From: Tenacibaculum sp. 1_MG-2023
Lineage (GTDB): Bacteria > Bacteroidota > Bacteroidia > Flavobacteriales > Flavobacteriaceae
NCBI RefSeq assembly: GCF_030547425.1
Contig: NZ_JAUORH010000015.1
Coordinates: 1 to 64,000 of the forward strand
Reading direction: 5' to 3'
Length of the DNA: 64,000 nt
The notes below the pieces were generated by a model. The model was not told where the DNA came from and did no database searches. It was given only the letters and a program-made list of their open reading frames with translations. The position numbers were made by a program, and so were the translations under genes. How positions within the stretch are numbered: the stretch's first letter is position 1; each line of letters begins with the position of its first letter. Positions 33,967 to 43,405 of this stretch are shown here, in pieces.

Positions 33967-36900
33967 ATGAAAAAAAATAAAATACTACTGTTCTTTTGGG
34001 GTTTTATGTTGTTTAGTATAATTATTACCGCACAAGAAAGAGCAATAATAGGTAAGGTAACATCTGCGACTGATGGTTTGCCTTTACTAGGGGTAAATGT
34101 AATTGTTAAAGGAACAACAAAAGGAACCGAAGCTGATTTTAATGGTAAGTATACTATAAAAGCGTCAAAAGGAAATATTTTAGTTTTTTCTTTTGTTGGA
34201 ATGAAAAAGTTAGAGGTTGTAGTAGATAACAATATAATAAATGTAGTCTTAGAAGAATCGAATCTGTTAGAAGAAGTTGTTGTAACAGCGTTGGGTATTA
34301 AAAAAGAATCAAAAAAATTAGGTTATTCTTTACAAACTATAAAAAGTAAAGACCTAAACAAAGTTAAAACAACCAACATAACAAACTCTTTATCAGGAAA
34401 GGTTACTGGTGTTCAGATAAATCAAAACGGTTCAGGAGCAGCAGGTTCTGCATCTATAAATATTAGAGGAGTTTCTTCTTTAGTGTCAAACAATCCACTT
34501 ATTGTAATAGATGGAGTTATCGTAGATAATACAGGTTTAGGACAAGGAAGCTTTACTGGTGGACTTGATTATGGTAATGCTTTAGCAGATATTAACCCAG
34601 AAGATGTTCAAAGTATAAATGTATTAAAAGGAGGTAACGCAACGGCTCTTTATGGCTATAGAGGAGCGAGTGGAGTTATTGTAGTAACAACAAAAGGAGG
34701 AAAAGAAGGTAAGGTAAAGATTGATTTTAGTTCTAGCACAACGCTTGATAATGTTTTAGTAGCTCCTAGATTACAAAATAGTTATGGACAAGGGACATAC
34801 AATGCAGCTACAAATTCGTTAGAATATGATATTACTAGATCGGGAAGCTGGGGACCAAAATTAGATGGTTCTCAAAGGATGAGGTTTGATGGAGTAGGAA
34901 CCGATGTTTATAAAGCAACTCCAAATAGCTTTAAAGATTTTTACAAAACAGGGTCAACTTTTATAAATTCAATAAGTGCATCAGGAGGAAATAAAGTATC
35001 TAACTATAGGTTATCTTATACTAACTTAACTAATGCTCCAGTACTAAGAGGTAGTGACTTTGAAAGAAATAGTGTTTTGTTAAATACTTTTACCAATATA
35101 ACAGATAAATTAAAAGTACAAGCTAAAATTTCATACATAAATAATAAAGCTACTAATAGACCAGATATTACAGATGGGCAAGCTAATACAGTGAGAGGAT
35201 TAATTTTAAAACCTCGTAATATATCTAATCAAATACTCTCTAAAAATTATATAAAGTTAGATGGAAGACCAAATAATTACGGAGGCGGAGCTTTTACAAT
35301 GAACCCTTATTATGCAGTAAACACTAAAATAAATGAAGATAATAAAAATAGGTTTACAGGGTTGTTAAATGCAACATATCAGGTAACAGAAAACTTATCA
35401 GCCACTGCAAGATACTCGAGAGATCAAAGTAATTATACAGCATCAATTTATCAACCTATAGGAGCCTTTGATATTGCACCAACAGGAGGATTAGAAGAAA
35501 TAACAAATCAAACGGTTTTAAATAACTTAGATTTAATGATGTTTTATAACGGTAATATAACCGATAAACTATCACTAGACGCAACTTTTGGGTTCAATAC
35601 TGTTGAAACTAATTCAAAAACAAATAGAACAGAAGCTAATGATTTGTTAGATGAAGATTTATTTTCAATAAATAATTTTACTTATAAGAGTGTTTCTACA
35701 TTTTTAAATAGAACAAAATCTCAATCATTATTTGGAAGCGTTCAATTAGGGTATAACAATTATGCATTTATAGAACTTACAGCTAGAAATGATTGGAGTT
35801 CTACTTTACCAGAGGAAAATGCTTCATTCTTTTACCCATCAATAGGAACTAGCTTTTTGTTAGGTGAAATTTTTAATATTAAAACAGAAAAAATAAATAG
35901 ATTAAAGTTAAGGGCAAGTGCAGCAAGAACAGGTAATGCTACATTACCTCATTTATTAAGCTCTGTTTTTACAGTTACTTCAAAGCCTTATAACGGATTA
36001 TCACTATTATATTTAGGTAACTCTCAATTACCAGCAGGTGATGCTGAAGAAGGAGCTTCACCAGGATACATCATACCTAACTCAAATTTAAAAGCAGAAT
36101 TATCTACTGAATATGAAATAGGTTTAGATGCTAGCTTTTTTGAAAATAGATTAGGAATAGATTTTACTTATTACAATAAAGAAACTAAAAATCAAATATT
36201 ACAAATATCATTACCAGCAACTTCAGGAGCGCAAAGTAAGTTGATAAACGCAGGGTTAATTAGAAATAGCGGTTTAGAAATAGCTTTGACAGGTACACCT
36301 ATAAAGAGTGAAAAATTTTCGTGGAATACAGCTATTAATTTTACAAAAAACGAAAACAGAATAGAAAAACTCGTTGATGGTCTTCCTTCAACGATACTAG
36401 CCCGTCAGTTTAATGATGTTATTCAACTTGTAGCAACAGAAGGTAGTTTATATGGTGACCTAATAGGATCTACATTTAAAAGAGATAGTGATGGGAATAA
36501 AATTTATGATACTGGTGGACTGCCAATAGTAGGAGAAGAAGGAGTAATAGGAAACGTAACTCCAGATTTTTTAATGGGTATCACTAATACATTTACCTAT
36601 AAAAATTTTGAATTAGATTTCTTAATAGATATACGTTCAGGCGGAGATGTTTTCTCTTTTACAGATCGATTAGCAGGAGTACAAGGAACCGATGAAATAA
36701 CATTAAAAGGAAGAGCTTTTTATGAAGGAGGTCAAGGAATTCTTGTGCCTGAAGGAACAACTATTGAAGGAGGAGCTTTACCGTCAGATATAGTTGCTAG
36801 AGGAGTAGATCCACAAACTTATTACAATAGGTTAGGGAATATTTCAGAAAACTGGATTTCTGATGCAAGTTTTGTAAAATTAAGACAGTTGTCACTTACT

Positions 36901-37104
36901 TATAATTTGTCTCCCAAGTTTTTAAAGAAATTTTCAATTTCAAAGGCATCAATAAGTTATGTAGGAAGAAATTTAGCAATACTTCATAAGAACACAAGAA
37001 ACTTTGATCCAGAAGTAGGGTTTAATACGGCGATTCAAGGAATTGAGTTTTTTGATATGCCCTCTACTTCAAGTCATGGGTTAAAATTAGCAGTATCCTT
37101 TTAA
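33967..37104 (+). CDS. SusC/RagA family TonB-dependent outer-membrane transporter
   Basis: 1045 residues. A signal peptide ends near FSIIITAQE. A carboxypeptidase regulatory-like domain (about 25-100, GKVTSATDGLPLLGVNVIV) is followed by the TonB box region LLEEVVVTALGI (about 98-110). A plug domain has ITNSLSGKVTGVQI, GSASINIRGVSSL and LYGYRGASGVIVVTTK. A 22-strand barrel completes the protein. It imports oligosaccharides or peptides together with its SusD partner 20 bases downstream. The flanking GH20 and GlcNAc genes point to chito-oligosaccharides or related glycans. No TAnnTTTG box was seen in the 180-base divergent gap. Confidence 0.96.
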   Translation: MKKNKILLFFWGFMLFSIIITAQERAIIGKVTSATDGLPLLGVNVIVKGTTKGTEADFNGKYTIKASKGNILVFSFVGMKKLEVVVDNNIINVVLEESNLLEEVVVTALGIKKESKKLGYSLQTIKSKDLNKVKTTNITNSLSGKVTGVQINQNGSGAAGSASINIRGVSSLVSNNPLIVIDGVIVDNTGLGQGSFTGGLDYGNALADINPEDVQSINVLKGGNATALYGYRGASGVIVVTTKGGKEGKVKIDFSSSTTLDNVLVAPRLQNSYGQGTYNAATNSLEYDITRSGSWGPKLDGSQRMRFDGVGTDVYKATPNSFKDFYKTGSTFINSISASGGNKVSNYRLSYTNLTNAPVLRGSDFERNSVLLNTFTNITDKLKVQAKISYINNKATNRPDITDGQANTVRGLILKPRNISNQILSKNYIKLDGRPNNYGGGAFTMNPYYAVNTKINEDNKNRFTGLLNATYQVTENLSATARYSRDQSNYTASIYQPIGAFDIAPTGGLEEITNQTVLNNLDLMMFYNGNITDKLSLDATFGFNTVETNSKTNRTEANDLLDEDLFSINNFTYKSVSTFLNRTKSQSLFGSVQLGYNNYAFIELTARNDWSSTLPEENASFFYPSIGTSFLLGEIFNIKTEKINRLKLRASAARTGNATLPHLLSSVFTVTSKPYNGLSLLYLGNSQLPAGDAEEGASPGYIIPNSNLKAELSTEYEIGLDASFFENRLGIDFTYYNKETKNQILQISLPATSGAQSKLINAGLIRNSGLEIALTGTPIKSEKFSWNTAINFTKNENRIEKLVDGLPSTILARQFNDVIQLVATEGSLYGDLIGSTFKRDSDGNKIYDTGGLPIVGEEGVIGNVTPDFLMGITNTFTYKNFELDFLIDIRSGGDVFSFTDRLAGVQGTDEITLKGRAFYEGGQGILVPEGTTIEGGALPSDIVARGVDPQTYYNRLGNISENWISDASFVKLRQLSLTYNLSPKFLKKFSISKASISYVGRNLAILHKNTRNFDPEVGFNTAIQGIEFFDMPSTSSHGLKLAVSF

Positions 37105-37124
37105 AAAAACTATACTATAAAATT

Positions 37125-38660
37125 ATGAACAATAGAAATAAAAAAAATAGTATTAAAATTACCTATATTGCTTTAATACTAATTGTAATAGCTTCAACCT
37201 TTTCTTGTACAAGTGATTTTGAAGAAATAAACAGAAACCCGAATTTACCAACCAATGCAAGAGCAGAAAATCTTTTAGGAGGAGTTCAGTATTTTACATT
37301 TGCAGAACCTAGGTTTGTATCATGGAGAGGGAACTTACTGTATACTTCTCAATTTTCACACCAATTTACAACAAATGTTCAAGGTACTTGGTGGGCAGGT
37401 GTTGATAGTTATAAAAATGATCAAGGTTGGACTAATGGTGTTTTTGATCAACCATATAAAAAAAGTAGCATTAATCTAAGAGCTCTATTAATAGAGTATC
37501 AAGATCTTAACGATATACAAGGTATGGCCATCACAAGAATAATGATGTCTATGTTTACTCAAAAAATGACAGATATTTTTGGAAACGTACCTCACAAAGA
37601 AATAATAGTTCCTCAAATAGAAGTATTAAATCCAAAATATGAAACCCAAAAAGAAATCTATAAATTTATATTAGAAGACTTGAAAGAACAGATGAATATT
37701 ATTGGAGCTTCTACAGAAACTATTAATGGAGCAAAAGGAGATTTTATTTATCAAGGAGATCCACAAAAATGGAAAGTCTTAGCAAATACATTACGTTTAA
37801 GGATGGCTTTGAGAAGTAGAGATGTATTTATAGCAGACGGAGAGTCGAGTTTTATTGATGCGGTTATCAACGATTGTTTAGTAAACCCATTAATAGATGA
37901 TATTAATGAAGCTACTCTTGAAAGGTCGAAAGAACCTTTAATTAATGCAAATTTAGATGGAGGTTTTGAAGATGTTTATTGGGGCTTTGCCGGTTTAGGT
38001 TCTAAATGGGTGCCAACCGAACGTTATGTAAGTTTATTAAGAGATAATAATGATCCAAGATTAGGAGAAATTTTTACAGAAGCAGAAAATGGTGGATATA
38101 AAGGTAGTTTTGTGAATATACGTACAGCTCCAGAATGGGAAGACATGGCAAAACCTAGCGAAAAAATTATAGGCAAAGGATTGAGTGATTTAAAAGATCA
38201 AGTAAACGTAATGGTTTTAACAGCAGCAGAGTCTAACTTTTTGCAAGCAGAAGCAGCTTTGTTAGGTTATGCAGGAAATGCAAATGCATCTTATCAAGCA
38301 GGAATTTCATCTAGCATACGTTTTTGGGGAGCTGAAGTAGGAACCTTTATTGCAAGTGAACCTATAGCAACATTATCAGGAAGTAACGAAGAGCAGTTAA
38401 CACAAGTATATAACCAACGTTGGTTAGCTTCGTTAACAAATGGTTACGAAAGTTGGAGTTTGGTAAGAAGAACAAATTTAATACCACAAATTACAGATAA
38501 CACTAATTATTGGGTTTCTCAACCAAATAACGGTAATGTGCCAAATAGGTTACCGTATTCTTCAACAGAAAAGACATTAAATAAAGAAAATATTACAGCT
38601 GCAATACAGCAACAAGGGCCAGATGAAATGAATACTAAGTTATGGTGGGATATGGATTAA
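37125..38660 (+). CDS. SusD/RagB family nutrient-binding outer-membrane lipoprotein
   Basis: 511 residues. It is a lipoprotein with lipobox ASTFSC (Cys about residue 27). The family features are EEINRNPNLPT at the start, TPR-like helices, MLTAAESNFLQAEAALLGY-type helix (VMVLTAAESNFLQAEAALL), and the closing RLPYSSTEKTLNKEN region. It caps the SusC barrel and captures glycan at the surface. It resembles the SusD-like/SusD_2 subgroup. A strong terminator (38729-38766) separates it from nagB, so the downstream enzymes may be expressed from a different level or promoter. Confidence 0.94.
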   Translation: MNNRNKKNSIKITYIALILIVIASTFSCTSDFEEINRNPNLPTNARAENLLGGVQYFTFAEPRFVSWRGNLLYTSQFSHQFTTNVQGTWWAGVDSYKNDQGWTNGVFDQPYKKSSINLRALLIEYQDLNDIQGMAITRIMMSMFTQKMTDIFGNVPHKEIIVPQIEVLNPKYETQKEIYKFILEDLKEQMNIIGASTETINGAKGDFIYQGDPQKWKVLANTLRLRMALRSRDVFIADGESSFIDAVINDCLVNPLIDDINEATLERSKEPLINANLDGGFEDVYWGFAGLGSKWVPTERYVSLLRDNNDPRLGEIFTEAENGGYKGSFVNIRTAPEWEDMAKPSEKIIGKGLSDLKDQVNVMVLTAAESNFLQAEAALLGYAGNANASYQAGISSSIRFWGAEVGTFIASEPIATLSGSNEEQLTQVYNQRWLASLTNGYESWSLVRRTNLIPQITDNTNYWVSQPNNGNVPNRLPYSSTEKTLNKENITAAIQQQGPDEMNTKLWWDMD

Positions 38661-38728
38661 GAAAACTTTGTTTTAACTCCCTCTTTTGTAAATTATCTTA
38701 AATAATTTAAGGGTTTACAGTTAATTGT

Positions 38729-38766
38729 CAAGCGAGAATAATTAAACATATTCTCGCTTGTTTTTT
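38729..38766 (+). terminator. Intrinsic terminator between susD and nagB
   Basis: A 12-base-pair perfect stem (38729-38740 with 38749-38760, CAAGCGAGAATA/TATTCTCGCTTG), an eight-base loop and a TTTTTT tail. Confidence 0.9.
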
Positions 38767-38846
38767 GTCTAGTGTTTACTGCTTTTAGTCGAAAAAAAAG
38801 ATGAAAAAGATAAGTAATAAATACATTTACCTAAAAGACGAAAACC

Positions 38847-40781
38847 ATGATTGGAGACATAAAAACCTATAATAGAGAAGCAATTGTTCATAAACCAGCA
38901 GGGCAATTCGAAGAAACTAGATTTGAGAAAATCCATAATATAATTTTTAATAATTCACTCCAAGCTTCAAAAATAGTAGCACATGAAATAGCTGATTTAA
39001 TTAAACAAAAAGCTAAAGAAAATAAAAAATGTGTTTTAGGATTAGCAACAGGTTCTTCACCAATTAAAGTTTATGAAGAGTTGGTAAGATTACATAAAGA
39101 GGAAGGTTTAAGTTTTAATAATGTAGTTACTTTCAATCTTGATGAATATTTACCGATGAAGCCTAATGATGTACAGAGTTACTATTATTTTATGCATGAG
39201 CACTTGTTCAATCATGTAGATATTTTATCTGAAAACATTCATGTTCCGAATGGAACTTTATCATCAGAAGAGATTTATCAATATTGCATAGATTATGAAT
39301 TAAAAATAAAAGAAGCAGGAGGGTTAGATTTTCAGTTACTAGGAATTGGGAGAACAGGTCACATAGGCTTTAACGAACCAGGGTCTCACTATAACTCAAG
39401 CACAAGAAGCATAACCCTAGATCATGTTACAAGGCAAGATGCAGCTTCAAGTTTTTTAGGAATAGATAATGTTTCTAAAAAAGCAATTACTATGGGAATA
39501 AGTACCATAAAAAAGGCAAAAAGAATTGTTTTATTAGCATGGGGGGTAAACAAAGCAAAAGTTATACAACATACTATTGAAGGAAAAATATCTCCACAAA
39601 TACCAGCTACTTACCTGCAAGACCATAAGAATACTACATTTATTTTAGATGTAGAATCGGCTTCAGAACTTACAAGAATAAAAACACCGTGGTTGGTTAT
39701 GTCTTGTTTTTGGAATAAAGAACTAAAAAAGAAAGCTGTTTTCTGGTTAAGTGAGAAAGTGAAAAAACCAATTTTGAAGCTTACAGATAAGGATTATAAT
39801 GAAAACGGAATGTCAGGACTGTTAGCAGAAGAGGGAAGTGCTTACAGTTTAAATATAAAAATATTTAACGCCTTACAGCGCACTATTACAGGATGGCCAG
39901 GAGGAAAGCCTAATGCAGATGATACAAATAGACCAGAAAGGGAAACACCTCATAAAAAAAGAATAATCATTTTTAGTCCCCATCCAGATGACGATGTAAT
40001 ATCTATGGGAGGTACTTTCGATAGATTAATAGAGCAAGGGCACGAGGTTCATGTGGCTTACCAAACCTCTGGTAGTATTGCTGTGACCGATGAGGATGCT
40101 TTAAAGTTTGCTGAGGTAGCTAAGGTACTTACTACAGATAAGAATCATTTAGATAAAGTGATTTCTAAGATTAATGAAAATAATAAAAGAGCTGTGGCTT
40201 CAAAAGAAGTACAACTTTTAAAAGGAACAATAAGAAAAGCAGAATCATATGCTGCTACTCGTTATTTAGGATTACCAGATGAATTTGTACACTTTTTAAA
40301 CCTTCCTTTTTATGAGACAGGGAAAGTAAAGAAAAATAACTTATCTGATGTTGATGTAAAAATTATGTGTGATTTGATAGAAGAGGTAAAGCCTCATCAA
40401 ATATATGCAGCGGGTGATTTAGCCGACCCTCATGGAACCCATAAAGTGTGTTTAGATGCACTTTTTGAAGTATTAAAACAATTAAAACCTAAAAAAATGA
40501 TGGAAGATTGCTGGGTATGGTTGTATAGAGGAGCATGGTTTGAATGGGAGCCTTTTGAGATTGAAATGGCAGTACCACTTAGTCCAGATCAAGTTGTAAA
40601 AAAACGACATGCTATTTTTTATCACCAATCACAAAAAGATAAAGTAATGTTTAGAGGAGATGATATAAGAGAATTCTGGGTAAGAGCAGAAGACAGAAAT
40701 AGATTAACTGCTGAAAAATATCATGATTTGGGAATGGCAAATTACGCAGCAATCGAAGCATTTAAAAGACATTATTTCTAA
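38847..40781 (+). CDS. nagB: Glucosamine-6-phosphate deaminase fused to a PIG-L (LmbE-like) deacetylase domain
   Basis: 644 residues, against about 265 for Escherichia coli NagB. Residues about 25-285 are NagB: GLATGSSPIKVYEEL, NLDEYLPM (catalytic Asp) and GIGRTGHIGFNEPGS. The last motif reads R-T-G-H where Escherichia coli has N-D-G-H, a substitution I believe also occurs in related NagBs. Residues about 370-620 form a PIG-L deacetylase domain, with SPHPDDDV (His379, Asp381-383) and ADPHGTHK (His529, His532) as zinc ligands. NagB turns GlcN-6-P into fructose-6-P. No nagA is present in the locus, so the second domain could deacetylate GlcNAc-6-P (inference). The hexosaminidase gene starts 10 bases downstream. 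Confidence 0.92.
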   Translation: MIGDIKTYNREAIVHKPAGQFEETRFEKIHNIIFNNSLQASKIVAHEIADLIKQKAKENKKCVLGLATGSSPIKVYEELVRLHKEEGLSFNNVVTFNLDEYLPMKPNDVQSYYYFMHEHLFNHVDILSENIHVPNGTLSSEEIYQYCIDYELKIKEAGGLDFQLLGIGRTGHIGFNEPGSHYNSSTRSITLDHVTRQDAASSFLGIDNVSKKAITMGISTIKKAKRIVLLAWGVNKAKVIQHTIEGKISPQIPATYLQDHKNTTFILDVESASELTRIKTPWLVMSCFWNKELKKKAVFWLSEKVKKPILKLTDKDYNENGMSGLLAEEGSAYSLNIKIFNALQRTITGWPGGKPNADDTNRPERETPHKKRIIIFSPHPDDDVISMGGTFDRLIEQGHEVHVAYQTSGSIAVTDEDALKFAEVAKVLTTDKNHLDKVISKINENNKRAVASKEVQLLKGTIRKAESYAATRYLGLPDEFVHFLNLPFYETGKVKKNNLSDVDVKIMCDLIEEVKPHQIYAAGDLADPHGTHKVCLDALFEVLKQLKPKKMMEDCWVWLYRGAWFEWEPFEIEMAVPLSPDQVVKKRHAIFYHQSQKDKVMFRGDDIREFWVRAEDRNRLTAEKYHDLGMANYAAIEAFKRHYF

Positions 40782-40791
40782 AAACTATTTC

Positions 40792-42858
40792 ATGATTATA
40801 TCTTCTAAAAACATATTTATTGTCTTGTGGCTAATCTGTATTAGCTTAAAAGCACAAGACAACTTAAGGAACGAGCTTAACTTAATGCCATGGCCGCAAG
40901 AGTTAACAAAAACTAATACTAAGCTTGTAGTTGATGCTAATTTTACTATAAGTGTGCAAAAAAAAGAAGGTCGAGTATATAATTATGCAACAAATATTAT
41001 AAGACGGATAACAAATAAAACAGGTGTTTTTATAAATGAAGGTTTTCCAAGGTTAAATGCTAAAAACACAACAATTAAAGTTGAGTTTGATAAAGTAGAA
41101 GAACTTGGTATTCATGTAGATGAATCTTATGTTTTAGAAGTAAAAGAGCAAGAGTTGTTAATAAAGGCTAAAACGGATGTTGGAGCAATTAGAGCTCTTG
41201 AAACAATGGTACAGTTAATAGCTTTTGATGAAGAAAAGTTTTTCATTCCTGGGGTACTAATTAAAGATACTCCTAGGTTTGTGTGGAGAGGTTTAATGAT
41301 AGATGTTGCGAGACACTTTCAACCAGTACATGTTATTAAGCGAAACTTAAGAGCTATGGCAGCTTTAAAGATGAATGTTTTTCATTGGCATTTATCAGAT
41401 GACCAAGGTTATAGAATAGAATCAAAAATTTTTCCAAAGCTACATAAAGAAGCATCAGACAATCTTTATTATACACATAGTCAAATAAAAGATGTAATTA
41501 ATTATGCTAATTCTTTAGGTATTCGTGTGATACCAGAAATAGATGTACCAGGACATGCAACAGCAATATTAACAGCATATCCTGAGTTGGGAAGCAAAAA
41601 AAATGAGAAATATGAATTAGAGCGTTACTCAGGTGTTTTTGACCCAACATTAGACCCCACTAATACAGAGGTATATGTGTTTTTAGATAAATTATTTTCA
41701 GAAGTAATAACGTTGTTTCCTGATGAATATTTTCATATTGGAGGAGATGAAAATGAGGGTAAACATTGGAATGAAAATAAAGAAATTTCAAAATTTAAAA
41801 AAGAGCATAATCTTAAAAGCAATCATGAGTTACAAACATATTTTAATATAAAGCTTCAAAAAATATTATCAAAATACAATAAAAAGTTAATGGGGTGGGA
41901 TGAAATAATGACGAAAGACATGCTTAAAACCGCTATTATTCATTCGTGGAGAGGGGCAAATGAGGGATTTGAAAAAGGGACTTTAGTAAAAGCGGTAAAA
42001 AAAGGTTACAATGTTGTATTGTCTAACGATTATTATATCGATAGATTACAGTCAGTTAATTACCACTACATGATTGACCCTGTTGGTAATAAAAAGTTAA
42101 CAAAAAAAGAAGAGCAAAGAGTTTTAGGGGGAGAAGTAACAATGTGGAGTGAATTGGTAACACCATTAACTATAGATTCACGTATTTGGCCTAGAACAGC
42201 AGCAATAGCAGAACGCTTTTGGTCCTCTAAAAAAGTAAATAATATCGCTAATATGCGTAAAAGGTTAGTAGTAGTTAATGATAATTTGGAGCTTGTAGGG
42301 ATAACTAATAAAGGTAGTGTAGAAGTTATTTTAAGAAATATAACAAAGACAAATACAATTGAACCGTTAAAGGTGTTGACTGGGATATACGAACCTTTAA
42401 AAGTCTATACCAGAAATAAAGAAGGTACAGAGTATAAAACGTTTTCACCTTTTATACTTTTTGCAGATGCTTGTACAGCAGATGCAGCAGATGCATATAC
42501 CTTTAATACTTTAGTAAGTGATTTTATTAAAACACCCAACGAAGCAAAAAAATCAGAAATAATTAAATATTTTATTAAGTGGGAAAAAGGTTATACAGAT
42601 TTTTTAAAGTTACCAAACAACCCTATTTTAAAGAAGTATAAGAAACACTACAAATCATTACATAAAACAGCATTATTTTGTATAGAGATCTTACAAAGCT
42701 CAGAGTTATCAGAGAAAGATAGAAAAGAATTGAAAGAACAAATAGAATTTTTAAAAACACCATTAGAAGATACAGAGTTAATGGTTATAAAAAGCATAGA
42801 AAAACTATATAACTATTCATTGTTAACTCTTCATAAAAGTATTAATAATGAAGAGTAA
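40792..42858 (+). CDS. Beta-N-acetylhexosaminidase, GH20
   Basis: 688 residues from ATG 40792; an in-frame ATG at 40723 lies inside nagB and would precede the signal peptide (IFIVLWLICISLKAQDN), so it is rejected. Order: GH20b-like N-terminal domain (about 25-150), then the GH20 TIM barrel with FHWHLSDDQGYRIE, VIPEIDVPGHATA and the catalytic pair in HIGGDENEGKHW (Asp319, Glu320). A helical C-terminal extension follows. It releases terminal GlcNAc from oligosaccharides, probably in the periplasm. There is no T9SS sorting domain. The last 11 bases overlap the LacI-like gene. Confidence 0.94.
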   Translation: MIISSKNIFIVLWLICISLKAQDNLRNELNLMPWPQELTKTNTKLVVDANFTISVQKKEGRVYNYATNIIRRITNKTGVFINEGFPRLNAKNTTIKVEFDKVEELGIHVDESYVLEVKEQELLIKAKTDVGAIRALETMVQLIAFDEEKFFIPGVLIKDTPRFVWRGLMIDVARHFQPVHVIKRNLRAMAALKMNVFHWHLSDDQGYRIESKIFPKLHKEASDNLYYTHSQIKDVINYANSLGIRVIPEIDVPGHATAILTAYPELGSKKNEKYELERYSGVFDPTLDPTNTEVYVFLDKLFSEVITLFPDEYFHIGGDENEGKHWNENKEISKFKKEHNLKSNHELQTYFNIKLQKILSKYNKKLMGWDEIMTKDMLKTAIIHSWRGANEGFEKGTLVKAVKKGYNVVLSNDYYIDRLQSVNYHYMIDPVGNKKLTKKEEQRVLGGEVTMWSELVTPLTIDSRIWPRTAAIAERFWSSKKVNNIANMRKRLVVVNDNLELVGITNKGSVEVILRNITKTNTIEPLKVLTGIYEPLKVYTRNKEGTEYKTFSPFILFADACTADAADAYTFNTLVSDFIKTPNEAKKSEIIKYFIKWEKGYTDFLKLPNNPILKKYKKHYKSLHKTALFCIEILQSSELSEKDRKELKEQIEFLKTPLEDTELMVIKSIEKLYNYSLLTLHKSINNEE

Positions 42859-43405
42859 TGTTACATTAAAAGAAATAGCAATAAAAACTGGTTTCTCAAT
42901 ATCTACAGTTTCAAAAGCACTAAATAACAGTTATGAAATAAGCAATGTAACAAAGAAAAATATAAATGATGTTGCAAAGTCTTTATGCTACAAGCCTAAT
43001 TTTTTTGCAAAGAACTTAAAAAAAAGAAAGAATTATATTATAGGAGTAATTGTACCAAATTTTAAAGACGATTTTATATATAATTTTATCAATGCAATCA
43101 TAGAGGAAACCAGTAGTAAAGAACACAGAGTAATGCTATATCAAACATGTAATAGCCTGCAAAGAGAAAGCAAATACATAAAATTACTATCAGACGATTT
43201 AATAGATGGACTCATAGTTTACACTCATAATATTTCAATTAGTGACTATACCAAACAACTAAAAGGTACACTTTTTACAATAGTCCGTAAGAAAGATAGT
43301 AAAAATGAAGCCAGCTTGTTAAAAGTAAACCAAATAGAAGGGTTAACCTTGGGAAAAAAAGTAATTAACGATTTAATTTTCCGAATAAAATCAAAAACCT
43401 CATAA
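42848..43405 (+). CDS. Half-length LacI family regulator
   Basis: 185 residues, against about 340 for the family. The N-terminal helix-turn-helix is intact: TLKEIAIKTGFSISTVSKAL (about 6-25), followed by the hinge region PNFFAKNLKKRKNYIIGVIV. The sensor domain begins normally but stops after KVNQIEGLTLGKKVINDLIF, at about the place where a full LacI reads D-x-x-x-G-A-x-x-A-x-x-H-L-I. The second half of the sugar-binding domain is missing. The gene overlaps the hexosaminidase by 11 bases and its stop abuts the kinase ATG, so there is no room for the lost part. It is either a real short regulator or an old truncation still translated. Confidence 0.82.
   Translation: MKSNVTLKEIAIKTGFSISTVSKALNNSYEISNVTKKNINDVAKSLCYKPNFFAKNLKKRKNYIIGVIVPNFKDDFIYNFINAIIEETSSKEHRVMLYQTCNSLQRESKYIKLLSDDLIDGLIVYTHNISISDYTKQLKGTLFTIVRKKDSKNEASLLKVNQIEGLTLGKKVINDLIFRIKSKTS

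Noticed and set aside
39340-39380. Inactive NagB because Thr replaces the Asp of the N-D-G-H motif
   Set aside because: I believe variants at this position occur in related NagB enzymes, and the other catalytic residues (NLDEY Asp, His, Glu) are present.
40723-40791. Extended hexosaminidase start inside nagB
   Set aside because: It would place 23 residues before the signal peptide and overlap nagB by 59 bases.
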